A stretch of 64,000 nt of DNA, taken from positions 1-64,000 of IMG/VR virus record IMGVR_UViG_3300009182_000059; one strand, given 5' to 3'. Each line of letters opens with the position of its first letter. The first letter of the stretch is position 1. This stretch comes from a virus. A program made the translations under genes and the position numbers. The notes below the pieces were generated by a model, which worked only from the letters and a program-made list of their open reading frames with translations, did no database searches and had not been told where the DNA came from. Shown piece by piece: positions 29,874 through 38,707 of this stretch.

Positions 29874-30866
29874 TTATGCTGCTTTGGCCCACACATCTGA
29901 CCAATCACCACTCAAAGCACCTTTTGCATAATCTGTTGCACGATTTTCGAAAAAATTGGTATGTGTTGGTGCGTTAATCATTTCTTCAACCCATGGTAAT
30001 GGATTACGTTTTACTTTATTGATTCCTTTAAGACCAAGGCTAATGAGCCTACGATCAGCAATGTAGCGGATATACTGCTTAACGTCAGCAGAATCGAGTC
30101 CTTCCATTGGTCCCATACTAAACGCAAGGTCGATAAATTTATCTTCAAGTTCTACCATTCTTTCTGCAATAGAATAAATTTTAGATTTCAATTCGTCATT
30201 CCAAATTTCTTTATTTTCTTCTATGTATGTCCTAAACAGTTTAATCATCGATTCACAATGTTGTGTCTCATCTACAATTGACCATGTTACTATCTGACCC
30301 ATACCTTTCATTTTACCGTGGCGTGGAAAGTTAAGTAACATAATAAAAGAACTGAATAGTTGCATTCCTTCGGTGAAAGCAGAGAATACGGCAATATGAG
30401 TAGCAATGTCACTACTTGATCCACCTTGCATGGATACATCAAGTAGATAATCGTGTTTCTCTTTCATCTCGGAATACTCTAAGAATTCATTATACGTAGT
30501 CTCTGGGAGGCCTAGCGTTTCAATGAGGTGCGAGTATGCAGCAACGTGTAGAGCCTCTCTGGCAGCAAATCCAAGTAGCATCATTCGTACTTCTGGTTGA
30601 CTGAAATATGGTAAATAGTTTTTGACATATCCACCAGCAACATCAATATCACCTTGTGTAAAGAATCTAAAGATATGCGTTAAGAATTGTTTTTCTTCTT
30701 TTGATAATTTCTTTTTCCAATCGTTCACATCTTCTGACATTGGAACTTCAGTATGCAACCAATGGGACTGTTCATGTTTCAACCAGGCATTGTATGCCCA
30801 TGGGTAGTTGAATGGTTTAAAATAATTTCTTTCTTCTGTTACATTATTGGTAGTTTTTTTTATCAT
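29874..30866 (-). CDS. nrdB: Ribonucleoside-diphosphate reductase class Ia, beta subunit
   Basis: ATG 30866, one base after the preceding stop, gives 330 residues beginning KKTTNNVTEERNYFKPFNYPW. Iron-ligand blocks are visible: GDIDV, REALHVAAYSH (with the radical-site Tyr), TEGMQLFSSF and VDETQHCES. It supplies the tyrosyl radical to NrdA (33659-35443) for dNTP synthesis during phage replication. nrdB lies apart from nrdA, as is common in T4-like phages. Confidence 0.9.
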   Translation of the reverse strand: MIKKTTNNVTEERNYFKPFNYPWAYNAWLKHEQSHWLHTEVPMSEDVNDWKKKLSKEEKQFLTHIFRFFTQGDIDVAGGYVKNYLPYFSQPEVRMMLLGFAAREALHVAAYSHLIETLGLPETTYNEFLEYSEMKEKHDYLLDVSMQGGSSSDIATHIAVFSAFTEGMQLFSSFIMLLNFPRHGKMKGMGQIVTWSIVDETQHCESMIKLFRTYIEENKEIWNDELKSKIYSIAERMVELEDKFIDLAFSMGPMEGLDSADVKQYIRYIADRRLISLGLKGINKVKRNPLPWVEEMINAPTHTNFFENRATDYAKGALSGDWSDVWAKAA

Positions 30867-30867
30867 C

Positions 30868-31029
30868 TCATTTACTTTTGTAATCGTTATTATTTTTTGC
30901 TTCCAATTCACGAAGATCATTTGCGACATCAGATACACCATGCCAATCTTCCATTACAATCATCACCTGCAAATAATCTAATAACACTTTTTTTTGTACT
31001 GCAAAATTTGTATAGTCTTTATTTTCCAT
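30868..31029 (-). CDS. Small protein resembling the N-terminus of the 52140-53096 protein
   Basis: Fifty-three residues beginning MENKDYTNFAVQKKVLLDYL. The first 45 align with residues 1-45 of the DxD-motif protein at 52140-53096 (MNKDYSDYNVQKDILLEYLQ). It lies directly before nrdB and is probably co-transcribed. It may be a free-standing interaction domain. Confidence 0.65.
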   Translation of the reverse strand: MENKDYTNFAVQKKVLLDYLQVMIVMEDWHGVSDVANDLRELEAKNNNDYKSK

Positions 31030-31053
31030 CTATTTCACCTTTATTAAATTAAT

Positions 31054-31082
31054 AGTATAACACAATTCATCTTTATTCACAA
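31054..31082 (-). promoter_or_regulatory. sigma70-like promoter of the nrdB operon
   Basis: TTGTGA (31077-31082), 17-bp spacer and TATACT (31054-31059). The -35 is imperfect. Confidence 0.5.
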
Positions 31083-31846
31083 GTGGCCCAAATGGTATTC
31101 GTCCATTGCCTATATAACCATGTTCCTCTTGGTGGGACACAGTTACCGTATTCTGGAAATCTTTCAATTCTCTCTTTAATAACCCAAGAGAATATAAAAA
31201 TAGAAAATAGAATTGCTATGACCACTACGGAATTACATGCTAGTTTATTGAACATTTTACGGCGTCTTTTGTGTCGGAGCCTATCGTCTATGATTTTTTG
31301 ACGCATAGCCTGAGCAATCAATACCGCTTGTTCTTTTCCCATCTCTTTCATCATTTTCTCAACTTCTGTATAAAGAGCACCAAGTTCAGCTGGGCATTGA
31401 TATACCATCAGTTCACGTATTTCAGTTTCCATTTGTTGTAACTGTTTACGCATCAATACCCGTTTTAGGGCACGCTTGCCTATGCTTTCATCACCGGTAT
31501 AAACTTCGGTATGACTGCGGTATTCTTCTTCCTCAAATATTGCCATACATTTATAATAGTTGTCATAATAGGCACCTAGTTGATCACCAATTTCTTGATA
31601 GATATTGGTAGTTTCCCCGTCACGTTTATTTAAATTTATTACTCGATTTTTTTCCTCAATATACTGATTATGTTCAGCAATTGTTGGGGGTCGATCTTTA
31701 TGTGCATTACGAAACTGGTCATCAAGATCCGCAAGTACGCCTTTAATATCACCGGCTGCACCTTTAATCTCTTTATAAAGTTTGCAGCCCTGTTTTATTG
31801 CATTTACCGCACCGTTGGCCAGAGCAAAGAGAGTTAATGGATCCAT
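31073..31846 (-). CDS. Membrane-anchored coiled-coil phage protein, function unknown
   Basis: The 257 residues begin DPLTLFALANGAVNAIK, have long helical, charged stretches and one membrane helix near 207-225 (VVVIAILFSIFIFSWVI). A short Trp-rich extracellular-type tail with two cysteines ends it. The start recalls marine phage proteins labelled virion or membrane-associated. An ACTAAATA late-type site lies 35 bp upstream, which suggests late expression. Confidence 0.55.
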   Translation of the reverse strand: MDPLTLFALANGAVNAIKQGCKLYKEIKGAAGDIKGVLADLDDQFRNAHKDRPPTIAEHNQYIEEKNRVINLNKRDGETTNIYQEIGDQLGAYYDNYYKCMAIFEEEEYRSHTEVYTGDESIGKRALKRVLMRKQLQQMETEIRELMVYQCPAELGALYTEVEKMMKEMGKEQAVLIAQAMRQKIIDDRLRHKRRRKMFNKLACNSVVVIAILFSIFIFSWVIKERIERFPEYGNCVPPRGTWLYRQWTNTIWATCE

Positions 31847-31881
31847 TATTCTTATTTTCCATTGTTATGTCCCTAGTCAGC

Positions 31882-31889
31882 TATTTAGT
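31882..31889 (-). promoter_or_regulatory. T4-late-type promoter candidate (ACTAAATA)
   Basis: ACTAAATA on the minus strand, 35 bp before the gene at 31073-31846, matching the sites at 2798 and 50366. Confidence 0.5.
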
Positions 31890-31913
31890 TTTGGTAAGTA
31901 TTTCCTTTATATT

Positions 31914-32057
31914 TCAACCTTGTTTTTTACATTCACCTTCGACTTTAAAAGTCTTGAACTTTAAATCATATCTCATTGTAGATAATACTTGTTCGCAGGT
32001 TTTTTGATCCTGAAATGTCAGTTCTACTCTTCCCGGTTGATCTTTTGAATTATTCAT
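31914..32057 (-). CDS. Small hypothetical protein
   Basis: Forty-seven residues beginning MNNSKDQPGRVELTFQDQ, ending with two Cys-containing segments. The ATG overlaps the end of the phosphoesterase gene. Function unknown. Confidence 0.55.
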   Translation of the reverse strand: MNNSKDQPGRVELTFQDQKTCEQVLSTMRYDLKFKTFKVEGECKKQG

Positions 32058-32832
32058 GTTTACTGCTATCAGTATCAGTAACCACATTGTCTCTCTCCTT
32101 TGTCCAAGTAACTATTTCCCATTCACCAGTCACATGTTCAACAAGAGCAGTACAAGATTCAACCCAATCACCATCATTCATATATGTTACACCATTTATC
32201 TCTTTTATTTCTGCATGATGTATATGCCCGCAAATGACTCCATCGAAACCACGCTTGCGGCAATAGCTAGCAAGATTAAGCTCAAACTGAAAAATAAAGT
32301 CCACGGCTTTTTTGACTCGATGCTTGAGATACTTAGATAGACTCCAATAACCAAAACCCATCCTATGGCGAATCCAATTATAACGGCTGTTAATACTGAG
32401 AATAAGGTCATATAGTTTATCTCCTAAGAATCCTAACCATGGAGCAAGTCTTGTTATACCATCAAACAAATCGCCATGTGTGACTAGATAATGTTTGCCA
32501 TCAATGCCGATATGTTCTATTTGATTACAAACTTCAATTAGACCAAAACCAATACCGTATGGAATTAATGGTCTTAAAAATTCATCATGATTCCCAGCAA
32601 CATATATTACCCTAGTTCCACGTTTGGCGTGGCCCATGATTCGTCTCACAACATTGGTGTGACTTTGTTTCCATCTCCACTTATTCTGTTGTATTTTCCA
32701 AGCATCGATTATGTCACCAACAAGATATAAGGTATCACATGTATTGTTTTTTAAAAAATTATTTAATGCTTCTGCTTTACAATCTTTAGTTCCCAAATGC
32801 ACATCACTAATGAATATGCTTCTGTAATGCAT
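32050..32832 (-). CDS. lpxH-like: UDP-2,3-diacylglucosamine diphosphatase-like metallophosphoesterase
   Basis: The 260 residues hold all metallophosphoesterase motifs: SDVHLG (D9, H11), VGDIIDAW, GNHDE, THGD and CGHIHHA. The spacing and flanks (LYLVGDIID, YWSLSKYLKHRVKKAV, NDGDWVESCTA) match the bacterial LpxH-like group that cleaves UDP-2,3-diacylglucosamine in lipid A synthesis. Its presence suggests a phage change to host lipid A or a related glycolipid. Substrate is unproven; the gene may come from a bacterial donor. Confidence 0.75.
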   Translation of the reverse strand: MHYRSIFISDVHLGTKDCKAEALNNFLKNNTCDTLYLVGDIIDAWKIQQNKWRWKQSHTNVVRRIMGHAKRGTRVIYVAGNHDEFLRPLIPYGIGFGLIEVCNQIEHIGIDGKHYLVTHGDLFDGITRLAPWLGFLGDKLYDLILSINSRYNWIRHRMGFGYWSLSKYLKHRVKKAVDFIFQFELNLASYCRKRGFDGVICGHIHHAEIKEINGVTYMNDGDWVESCTALVEHVTGEWEIVTWTKERDNVVTDTDSSKHE

Positions 32833-32858
32833 TTATTTTTCCTCTTTTTTCTTTTCTA

Positions 32859-33011
32859 TTATTCTACCGCATCTTTGGGTTCTTGTTTTTTTGGTTCTTC
32901 TTTTTTCTTTTCTATTGCGGGAGGAAAATATGGTTCAACAACATAGTGATTTGCACCCCACCAACCGAGTGCTGAAAAGAAACCTCCAACCAATAATTCT
33001 AAAATTACCAT
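32859..33011 (-). CDS. Small membrane protein
   Basis: Fifty residues (GGAGAAGTGAT before the ATG). A hydrophobic N-terminus with GGFFSALGWWGANHYVVEPY is followed by a Lys/Glu/Pro tail. The SALGWWGANHY block is one I recognise from other aquatic T4-like phages. Function unknown. Confidence 0.6.
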   Translation of the reverse strand: MVILELLVGGFFSALGWWGANHYVVEPYFPPAIEKKKEEPKKQEPKDAVE

Positions 33012-33012
33012 A

Positions 33013-33657
33013 TCACTTCTCCATCAATTTATCAACAAATTCTAATAATAATTCATAATGCTGGCCATCATGATACTTACCTTTCATCCAACTGTAAGAA
33101 TTATACCAATGTGGTTCACTTTCTAAATGACAAGCAATCAATCCTATATTATCTTTGATTATAGCCATTGGATCACTATTCATATATCTCCCTACTACTT
33201 CAAAATTATTTTCATTTCCAGTTACTGCAAATCCATCATAGAAATACATTTGTTCCCGTCTACCATTCCAAATAACTTCTAAATTTTTGGCATGAGGGCG
33301 TCTTGTATCGGTATTGGGTTGCGTGATATATTGAACAACATCACATTCTTCAGGCAGAAGGTTAAAGTAATTAGGACCTGCCCAATACCCACCCATGCAA
33401 ATTCCTAAATATTTTCCACCGTTTTGTACAAACTGCCGAATACTATTTCCATTAGCATTTGAACACATATCAAACTTACTAACATCACCTATGCCACCAG
33501 GAATGCAAATCATATCTACATCATCAAAAAAATCACTTTCCATTTCATGTTTTGTAAATATTTTAAATCTATAATTTGGAGTTAAAGCTTTGATTATACC
33601 GTTACCCGATTGCACGGAGCAATAAGGTTGGTGCATAAACATTGCAATTGTTTTCAT
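33013..33657 (-). CDS. Class I glutamine amidotransferase-like (biotin-ligase N-domain type)
   Basis: ATG 33657 follows GAAGGGTGAT. The 214 residues contain ICIPGGIGD and a nucleophile-elbow-like YLGICMGGYWAGP with Cys. GGxGD and GICMGG resemble the BPL_N family, a glutamine-amidotransferase fold. It is directly after nrdA, so a link to nucleotide or cofactor metabolism is conceivable. Confidence 0.6.
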   Translation of the reverse strand: MKTIAMFMHQPYCSVQSGNGIIKALTPNYRFKIFTKHEMESDFFDDVDMICIPGGIGDVSKFDMCSNANGNSIRQFVQNGGKYLGICMGGYWAGPNYFNLLPEECDVVQYITQPNTDTRRPHAKNLEVIWNGRREQMYFYDGFAVTGNENNFEVVGRYMNSDPMAIIKDNIGLIACHLESEPHWYNSYSWMKGKYHDGQHYELLLEFVDKLMEK

Positions 33658-33658
33658 A

Positions 33659-35443
33659 TCACCCTTCACATGCTATACAATCGTTGCCCTGTGCAATTTG
33701 TGTCATATCAAGTTCTTTAATTACTTGTCTTTCAATTTTCTTTGATACTTTATCTGCTTTACCAATCTTCTCTGAACGGCAGTAGTACAATGTCTTTAAT
33801 CCTTTTTTCCATGCCATGAAATGAATTGCATGTACATATTTGATATTTGCATCTGGTCTAAAAAACAGATTAAGTGATTGTGCTTGGTCAATATATTGTT
33901 GTCTGTCTGCTGCTAAGTCGATGACCCAACGTTGATCGATTTCCATACTTGTTTTGAATATTGCTTTTTCATTTTCGCCTAAAATATCTAGATGCTGTAC
34001 AGAACCATCGTTAGCGATAATACTTGACCAAACATCAGCATAAACCTGTTCATCATTTATTTTTTCTTTTATCAATTTATCTAGCCATTTGTTTTTGTTT
34101 AAGTAAGAACCAGATAGAGTATCCTGGCGGTAAGCATTTGCCCGATAAGGTTCAACACTAGGGCTAGTATTACCCATGATGATGGAAGAACTGGCGTTAG
34201 GAGCAATGGCCATAAGATGAGAAAACCTATTACCAGTACCGACAGCATCAGGAGCCTCGCCTCGTTCGGCACCAAGTTCCTTATTTGCTTCATTTAATCC
34301 CTCTCTAATATATTTAAAGATTTTATTGTTTGCAACTTTGGCCATAACACCTTCAAAAGCAATACCATTGCGTTGTAAGTAAGCGTGAAAACCGAGAGCA
34401 CCAACACCAATGCTACGTTCCCGGGATGCAGAATATTTTGCACGGCTGATTGAGTCAGGAGCGTTATCAATAAAATACTGTAACACATTATCAAGCATCT
34501 CAGCAACATCTCTGAGGAACATTGGTTCATTTTTCCATTCATCATAAGTCTCCAAATTTAATGACGATAAGCAACATACGGCTGTTCGTTCTTCACTAGT
34601 TGGTAATATAATTTCACTACACAGGTTCGATTGGTGTACTTTCAAACCTTTATCTTTTAACCAATCTGGTAATTTACGATTCGATTCATCAATAAAATGC
34701 AGGTATGGTTCACCTGTCATCATTCGTAATTCAAGAATCATCTGCCATAGATGTTTTGCAGATACAACTTCTCTTACTTCTTTTGTTTTGGGGTCAATCA
34801 GTGGCCAGTCATCACTCATATTTGGATCTAACATGCAATTTTCAACAATCTGCATAAAGTCATCAGTGATATTGATTGCATGGTGAAGATTCAAACATCT
34901 TAGATTTTGATCTCCAGTTGGTTTACGCATTTCTAAGAATGGAATAATATCTGGATGGGAAACATCAAGATAAGCAGCATAAGAACCACGACGAGTCCTA
35001 CCTTGACGATACGCCAAAGATGAAGCATCGTAAATTTTGAGATGAGGCATAACTCCAGTAGATTTATCATCCGCCGAACGTATACCAAAACCAATCCCAA
35101 CACCACCGCCGAGCATAGAAAGCCAATTAGTTTCTGAAAGATTGTCAACTAGTCCCTCCGCAGTATCTTCAATGTAATTAAGGAAACAGGATATAGGCAT
35201 ACCTCTCTTACTACGACCAAAAGACAATATAGGGGTAGAATAAGAAAGCCAATGCTTACTGCTATAGGTGTAAAGGCGCTGTGAATGCTCGATATTACTT
35301 CCAAATGCTTTAGATACAAATGCAAATCTCTCTTGAGGTGATGTTTCCTCATCACGCATGTATGATTCTTTAAGTCGTTTGATTCCGAGTTCATCGAATA
35401 ATTTATCTCTTTCCAAGTCTATAGTAATGCCTAGGTATTCCAT
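33659..35443 (-). CDS. nrdA: Ribonucleoside-diphosphate reductase class Ia, alpha subunit
   Basis: A 594-residue NrdA. PISCFLN and LSSLNLE mark the redox cysteine pair, and SNLCSEI carries the Asn/Cys/Glu radical site. The C-terminus is DCIACEG with the relay cysteines. It is shorter than bacterial NrdA because the N-terminal ATP cone is absent, so dATP feedback is probably lost, which suits phage dNTP synthesis. Its partner NrdB is at 29874-30866. Confidence 0.92.
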   Translation of the reverse strand: MEYLGITIDLERDKLFDELGIKRLKESYMRDEETSPQERFAFVSKAFGSNIEHSQRLYTYSSKHWLSYSTPILSFGRSKRGMPISCFLNYIEDTAEGLVDNLSETNWLSMLGGGVGIGFGIRSADDKSTGVMPHLKIYDASSLAYRQGRTRRGSYAAYLDVSHPDIIPFLEMRKPTGDQNLRCLNLHHAINITDDFMQIVENCMLDPNMSDDWPLIDPKTKEVREVVSAKHLWQMILELRMMTGEPYLHFIDESNRKLPDWLKDKGLKVHQSNLCSEIILPTSEERTAVCCLSSLNLETYDEWKNEPMFLRDVAEMLDNVLQYFIDNAPDSISRAKYSASRERSIGVGALGFHAYLQRNGIAFEGVMAKVANNKIFKYIREGLNEANKELGAERGEAPDAVGTGNRFSHLMAIAPNASSSIIMGNTSPSVEPYRANAYRQDTLSGSYLNKNKWLDKLIKEKINDEQVYADVWSSIIANDGSVQHLDILGENEKAIFKTSMEIDQRWVIDLAADRQQYIDQAQSLNLFFRPDANIKYVHAIHFMAWKKGLKTLYYCRSEKIGKADKVSKKIERQVIKELDMTQIAQGNDCIACEG

Positions 35444-35454
35444 ATGCTTCCTTA

Positions 35455-36126
35455 TTATTTTGTAACAAATTCTCTAATCATCGGAAAGATTGGTTCAATA
35501 GCATCAGCACATGCCAAAGCAATTTCACGATGTTCTTTTTGTGTTCCGTTTTCACTCCTGAGTTGTATGTAGTGTACCCAAGAACGAAGTGTTCCATTCA
35601 TGTATATTCTTGATTGTGTATTGCCTTCGGGTAATACTGCTCTTGCTTGTTCTTTTGCAATACCATTAGTGACTGCCCAAATATATGCTTCCTTTGCAGC
35701 ATTAATTACATGAGTTTGCATTTCTTTCCAAATTCTTGCTGTTTCTCTTTGATCCGGATCTGCCAAATCAATTTCTATACTGTTCTGTCTATTTTTAGTA
35801 TCTTGCCATCTTGCCAATCTATCTTCAAAACTAAGTTCTTGTACAGGGTCAGCATATCGTTGACTGAATTCCTGAAAAGAAAAACTACGGTGACGCAAAA
35901 TCTGTCTTGCGATATCTCTTGTTGTTTCTATCTCTAAACAAATGCTCACCATTTCTAGTGGTGACCAGTGCTGATGGTTAATCAAATATCTAATTAATTT
36001 CTCAGAGGTTTCTTTGTTGTTTTGATTTGACGGGTTTGAAACTCTGGCACAAAATGCTACCAGTTCCGTCATGTTTTCTGCAAAATGTTGTGCAGACTGT
36101 GTGTATGATAATAGTTCGACTTTCAC
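35455..36126 (-). CDS. thyX: Flavin-dependent thymidylate synthase
   Basis: A 223-residue protein with the ThyX motif RHRSFSFQEFSQRY (near residues 78-91). It makes dTMP from dUMP with FAD and folate and lies beside nrdA, forming a dNTP supply group. Length is normal. It is preceded by the primase gene with one base between the reading frames. Confidence 0.92.
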   Translation of the reverse strand: MKVELLSYTQSAQHFAENMTELVAFCARVSNPSNQNNKETSEKLIRYLINHQHWSPLEMVSICLEIETTRDIARQILRHRSFSFQEFSQRYADPVQELSFEDRLARWQDTKNRQNSIEIDLADPDQRETARIWKEMQTHVINAAKEAYIWAVTNGIAKEQARAVLPEGNTQSRIYMNGTLRSWVHYIQLRSENGTQKEHREIALACADAIEPIFPMIREFVTK

Positions 36127-36127
36127 T

Positions 36128-37129
36128 TTAACTCCATATTTTCCAATTGGTGAATTCTAATGTTGCTCTAAGTCCAGAGAACGTATGTGTATCTATAATA
36201 CTCTTAATTTCATCTGGTGATATGCCACCTAGTATCATTTCATTAATGTCTTTATAATCAATGGTCTTAGGCCATAAACACACGGAAAAATTATTTTCAA
36301 TTGCCTTTTGAATATTTTTCACTATATCTTTATTTCTAGGTTCATTATCATAGACTAGTACCACATTGTCTGTTTTACCAACTGCCATAAGATTTGAGTC
36401 GGCAGTTGCAATAGAATTTTCAATGAACATACTGTCTATGGGACCCTCTAGGACGTAAACCGTTTTAGTCCAGTCTACTCTATCAACCCCAAAGAATTTG
36501 TCTGTATCGTCTTGTAATTTGATTGTGATGTATCTGATTTTAGATTCACCCAATGCTCTACCCTGAAACGCAACCAATTCTTTTTGTTGATTATAGAATG
36601 GAATAATCAGTCTTTGATCTTTTTCTTTGAGTTCTTTTTCTACACCAATTTCTTCTACAAATTTCTTAAAATCTTCCGCAAAGTACAAATTGGAATATTG
36701 TGCGTCTGGTATTTGTCTCGATTGAACATACACCCTAGCATGATGCTGATCCGGTAATGATTCTATAGTTGGAAGATTAATTGTGTTCTTAAACTCTGGT
36801 TTTGCTTTGAATTCTTCAAATGTAGGTTTAGGATAATTATTGTTTCCTGTCTCACCATTTGCATATCGTTCCATTGCATATTCTTTTACCATGCTTGGAT
36901 CAATATACTTGATGAAGTTATACATGGTATGACCAACGCCGCAATTCTGGCATTTATAGAAGTAATCATTCTTCTTCTTGTAAATGTACCCTCTTGCTTT
37001 GTATTTGTTTTTTTGTGAATCACCACAGAAAGGACACCTAAAGTTATAGAGGTCGTCTTTCTTTTGGGCAAACCTATCTAACCGAGGAGATAGGAGTAAT
37101 AGGAATTTTCTGTCAATATAAATGCTCAT
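36128..37129 (-). CDS. DNA primase, T4 gp61/DnaG-type
   Basis: The 333 residues have an N-terminal zinc ribbon (CPFCG and CQNCG, residues about 30-63) and a Toprim-like core (EGPIDSMFI and VLVYDNEPRNKD). It makes primers with the helicase at 60307. The promoter places the transcription start at or next to the ATG (37129), so translation may begin without a leader. Confidence 0.85.
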   Translation of the reverse strand: MSIYIDRKFLLLLSPRLDRFAQKKDDLYNFRCPFCGDSQKNKYKARGYIYKKKNDYFYKCQNCGVGHTMYNFIKYIDPSMVKEYAMERYANGETGNNNYPKPTFEEFKAKPEFKNTINLPTIESLPDQHHARVYVQSRQIPDAQYSNLYFAEDFKKFVEEIGVEKELKEKDQRLIIPFYNQQKELVAFQGRALGESKIRYITIKLQDDTDKFFGVDRVDWTKTVYVLEGPIDSMFIENSIATADSNLMAVGKTDNVVLVYDNEPRNKDIVKNIQKAIENNFSVCLWPKTIDYKDINEMILGGISPDEIKSIIDTHTFSGLRATLEFTNWKIWS

Positions 37130-37135
37130 TCAGTA

Positions 37136-37164
37136 ATTATACTACAAAATGAGCGTCTTGTCAA
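37136..37164 (-). promoter_or_regulatory. Perfect sigma70 promoter of the primase gene
   Basis: TTGACA (37159-37164), 17-bp spacer and TATAAT (37136-37141). Six bases separate the -10 from the ATG. The -35 overlaps the stop codon of the gene upstream. Confidence 0.9.
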
Positions 37165-37583
37165 TTGGTAATTTTAATTAAATTCCCATAACTATTTACC
37201 AACCAAGACAATAATACAATACCACCAACGATCATCCACTTCCATTGCAGAAGTGAATCTAATGCAGCCTTTTCTCTTTTATTGTGGTCTTGCATTTCAT
37301 TCCGTAAAGCTTTTATTTCGTCCATAATGCGAAGTTCGGATGTCTGCATCTTATCTAACACCACATCGATGCGGTCATGTAATTCACCAATATCTGCTTC
37401 TTTTTCTAGTCTACGATCTTCCATGGTGGCATATACTTTCGTTAAATGTCTATCGTGTTGATCGACTAGTTTTTCTATGACTACATCCATTTTATTGCAC
37501 AATGCAGTCAAGGTTAATACCTGCGTTTTTAGAACACCGATATCAACCTTAATTTCGACACATTCTTGGTTTTCTTGAGACAT
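37161..37583 (-). CDS. Coiled-coil protein with C-terminal membrane helix
   Basis: About 110 residues of helical coiled coil (three repeats with Lys/Glu/Leu) end in a hydrophobic span (WKWMIVGGIVLLSWLV, near 115-130). The layout resembles XhlA-type lysis-cassette membrane proteins. It lies at the end of the lysis block, so a role in holin control or spanin function is possible. Confidence 0.5.
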   Translation of the reverse strand: MSQENQECVEIKVDIGVLKTQVLTLTALCNKMDVVIEKLVDQHDRHLTKVYATMEDRRLEKEADIGELHDRIDVVLDKMQTSELRIMDEIKALRNEMQDHNKREKAALDSLLQWKWMIVGGIVLLSWLVNSYGNLIKITN

Positions 37584-37784
37584 TTATTTCTTCTTATCAG
37601 GAATAGCAGTGCCTTCTAGTTTTTTATGCACTTTGATTGTTTTGCAAACTTCTTTTTCTTTTTTAGTTTTTGCATCTACTTCTTTAACACAAACTTTCTT
37701 TTCTTCAGCACCAAATGCTGCTTTAGTTAAAGGTGCAAATAACAAAAACAAAATCATTGAACCTACGGCTAATTCTTTTTTCAT
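37584..37784 (-). CDS. Small exported Lys-rich protein
   Basis: Sixty-six residues: a signal peptide (MKKELAVGSMILFLLFAPLT) and a basic mature part with two cysteines (KKVCVKE and KEVCKTI). Function unknown; it lies within the lysis region. Confidence 0.55.
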   Translation of the reverse strand: MKKELAVGSMILFLLFAPLTKAAFGAEEKKVCVKEVDAKTKKEKEVCKTIKVHKKLEGTAIPDKKK

Positions 37785-38008
37785 TTTTTTTCTTCCTTTT
37801 TGACAAATTTTTCCACTGAAGTAAAACCTAGTCCACCAACAACAATATACATCATAGTATCGATACTACCTTGACTTGCTTTTAATCCAAAAACAAGGTC
37901 AGAAATAAATCCAGCAGCAAGTAATAAAAATGCTAAAAAGGCAATAGTCCGTTTGCTGCTTGGATTATTTTCGCCTTCTCCGGTTAACATCTTAGATAAA
38001 AAATCCAT
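37781..38008 (-). CDS. Membrane protein, holin candidate
   Basis: ATG 38008 follows GGAGATTTAAT. The 75 residues have two membrane helices (RTIAFLAFLLLAAGFISDL and MMYIVVGGLGFTSVEKF) and a Lys-rich C-terminus, a layout typical of holins. It is close to the endolysin gene. Alternatives are accessory membrane proteins. Confidence 0.5.
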   Translation of the reverse strand: MDFLSKMLTGEGENNPSSKRTIAFLAFLLLAAGFISDLVFGLKASQGSIDTMMYIVVGGLGFTSVEKFVKKEEKK

Positions 38009-38009
38009 A

Positions 38010-38483
38010 TTAAATCTCCGGATGTGGTGGTTGAGCTGGTGCTGGTTTACCACCAAATCCAGTTACTTCTGTTCCGAAAGTTGGTGCAACTGCTACCGTT
38101 TCACTAGTATAGGAGAATGATGCTCCAATTCCGTTGATAGGTGCTGCTGATGCTTTGGCAACAGATGGTGGTTCTGGTGGTGGAGTATAAGGTCTGTTTG
38201 CTGCATCAATTGCTTTTGATCTCAAGTCTTTATCGTCACCAGCAAGCATAATGCCCGACAATGTACCAGTTAAGAATGTGGCAATAGGAATAATCAATTC
38301 AAAGAATTTATTATCCACTGGACTCATACCATTCATTGGTTGTGTAACAAAGATCAAACTATACAATACAACAAACACAATACCGAATAGTGTTAGACCT
38401 AAAATAATACCAATAAAAAATTTTAATCTGGCGTTTAGTTCTTCGGTTGTGTATTTCTCTCCAGACCATAGTTGGTTAATCAT
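38010..38483 (-). CDS. Membrane protein with proline-rich tail
   Basis: ATG 38483 follows GGAGATTGCAA. Two membrane helices (FFIGIILGLTLFGIVFVVLY and IIPIATFLTGTLSGIML) are followed by a Pro/Ala/Gly tail of about 70 residues. It could be a holin or pinholin partner. It overlaps the lipoprotein gene by 4 bp. Confidence 0.5.
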   Translation of the reverse strand: MINQLWSGEKYTTEELNARLKFFIGIILGLTLFGIVFVVLYSLIFVTQPMNGMSPVDNKFFELIIPIATFLTGTLSGIMLAGDDKDLRSKAIDAANRPYTPPPEPPSVAKASAAPINGIGASFSYTSETVAVAPTFGTEVTGFGGKPAPAQPPHPEI

Positions 38484-38707
38484 TTGCAATCTCCTTTTGA
38501 CGAAACTGGTTGTTGTGGTTGCAGAGGTTGCCCAGTCTTATCTTTTACATAGTGCTTTAAATCTTCAGGACATGTACCGTTTGCTGTGCAGTATGGTTTC
38601 TGACATTGTTTAGTTTCCCAATTCTCTGGATCTTGGCATGGGTAACGATAACGTTCATCACATGCAAACAGAGTTAATGGTAACAATAGAATTAATAGAT
38701 ATTTCAT
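38480..38707 (-). CDS. Cysteine-rich lipoprotein
   Basis: The 75-residue product has a lipoprotein signal (KYLLILLLPLTLFAC, lipobox Cys16), and six more cysteines in the mature part (DERYRYPCQD...CQKPYC...GTCP). It shares a base with the endolysin gene stop, suggesting a lysis role, for example outer-membrane disruption. Confidence 0.6.
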   Translation of the reverse strand: MKYLLILLLPLTLFACDERYRYPCQDPENWETKQCQKPYCTANGTCPEDLKHYVKDKTGQPLQPQQPVSSKGDCK

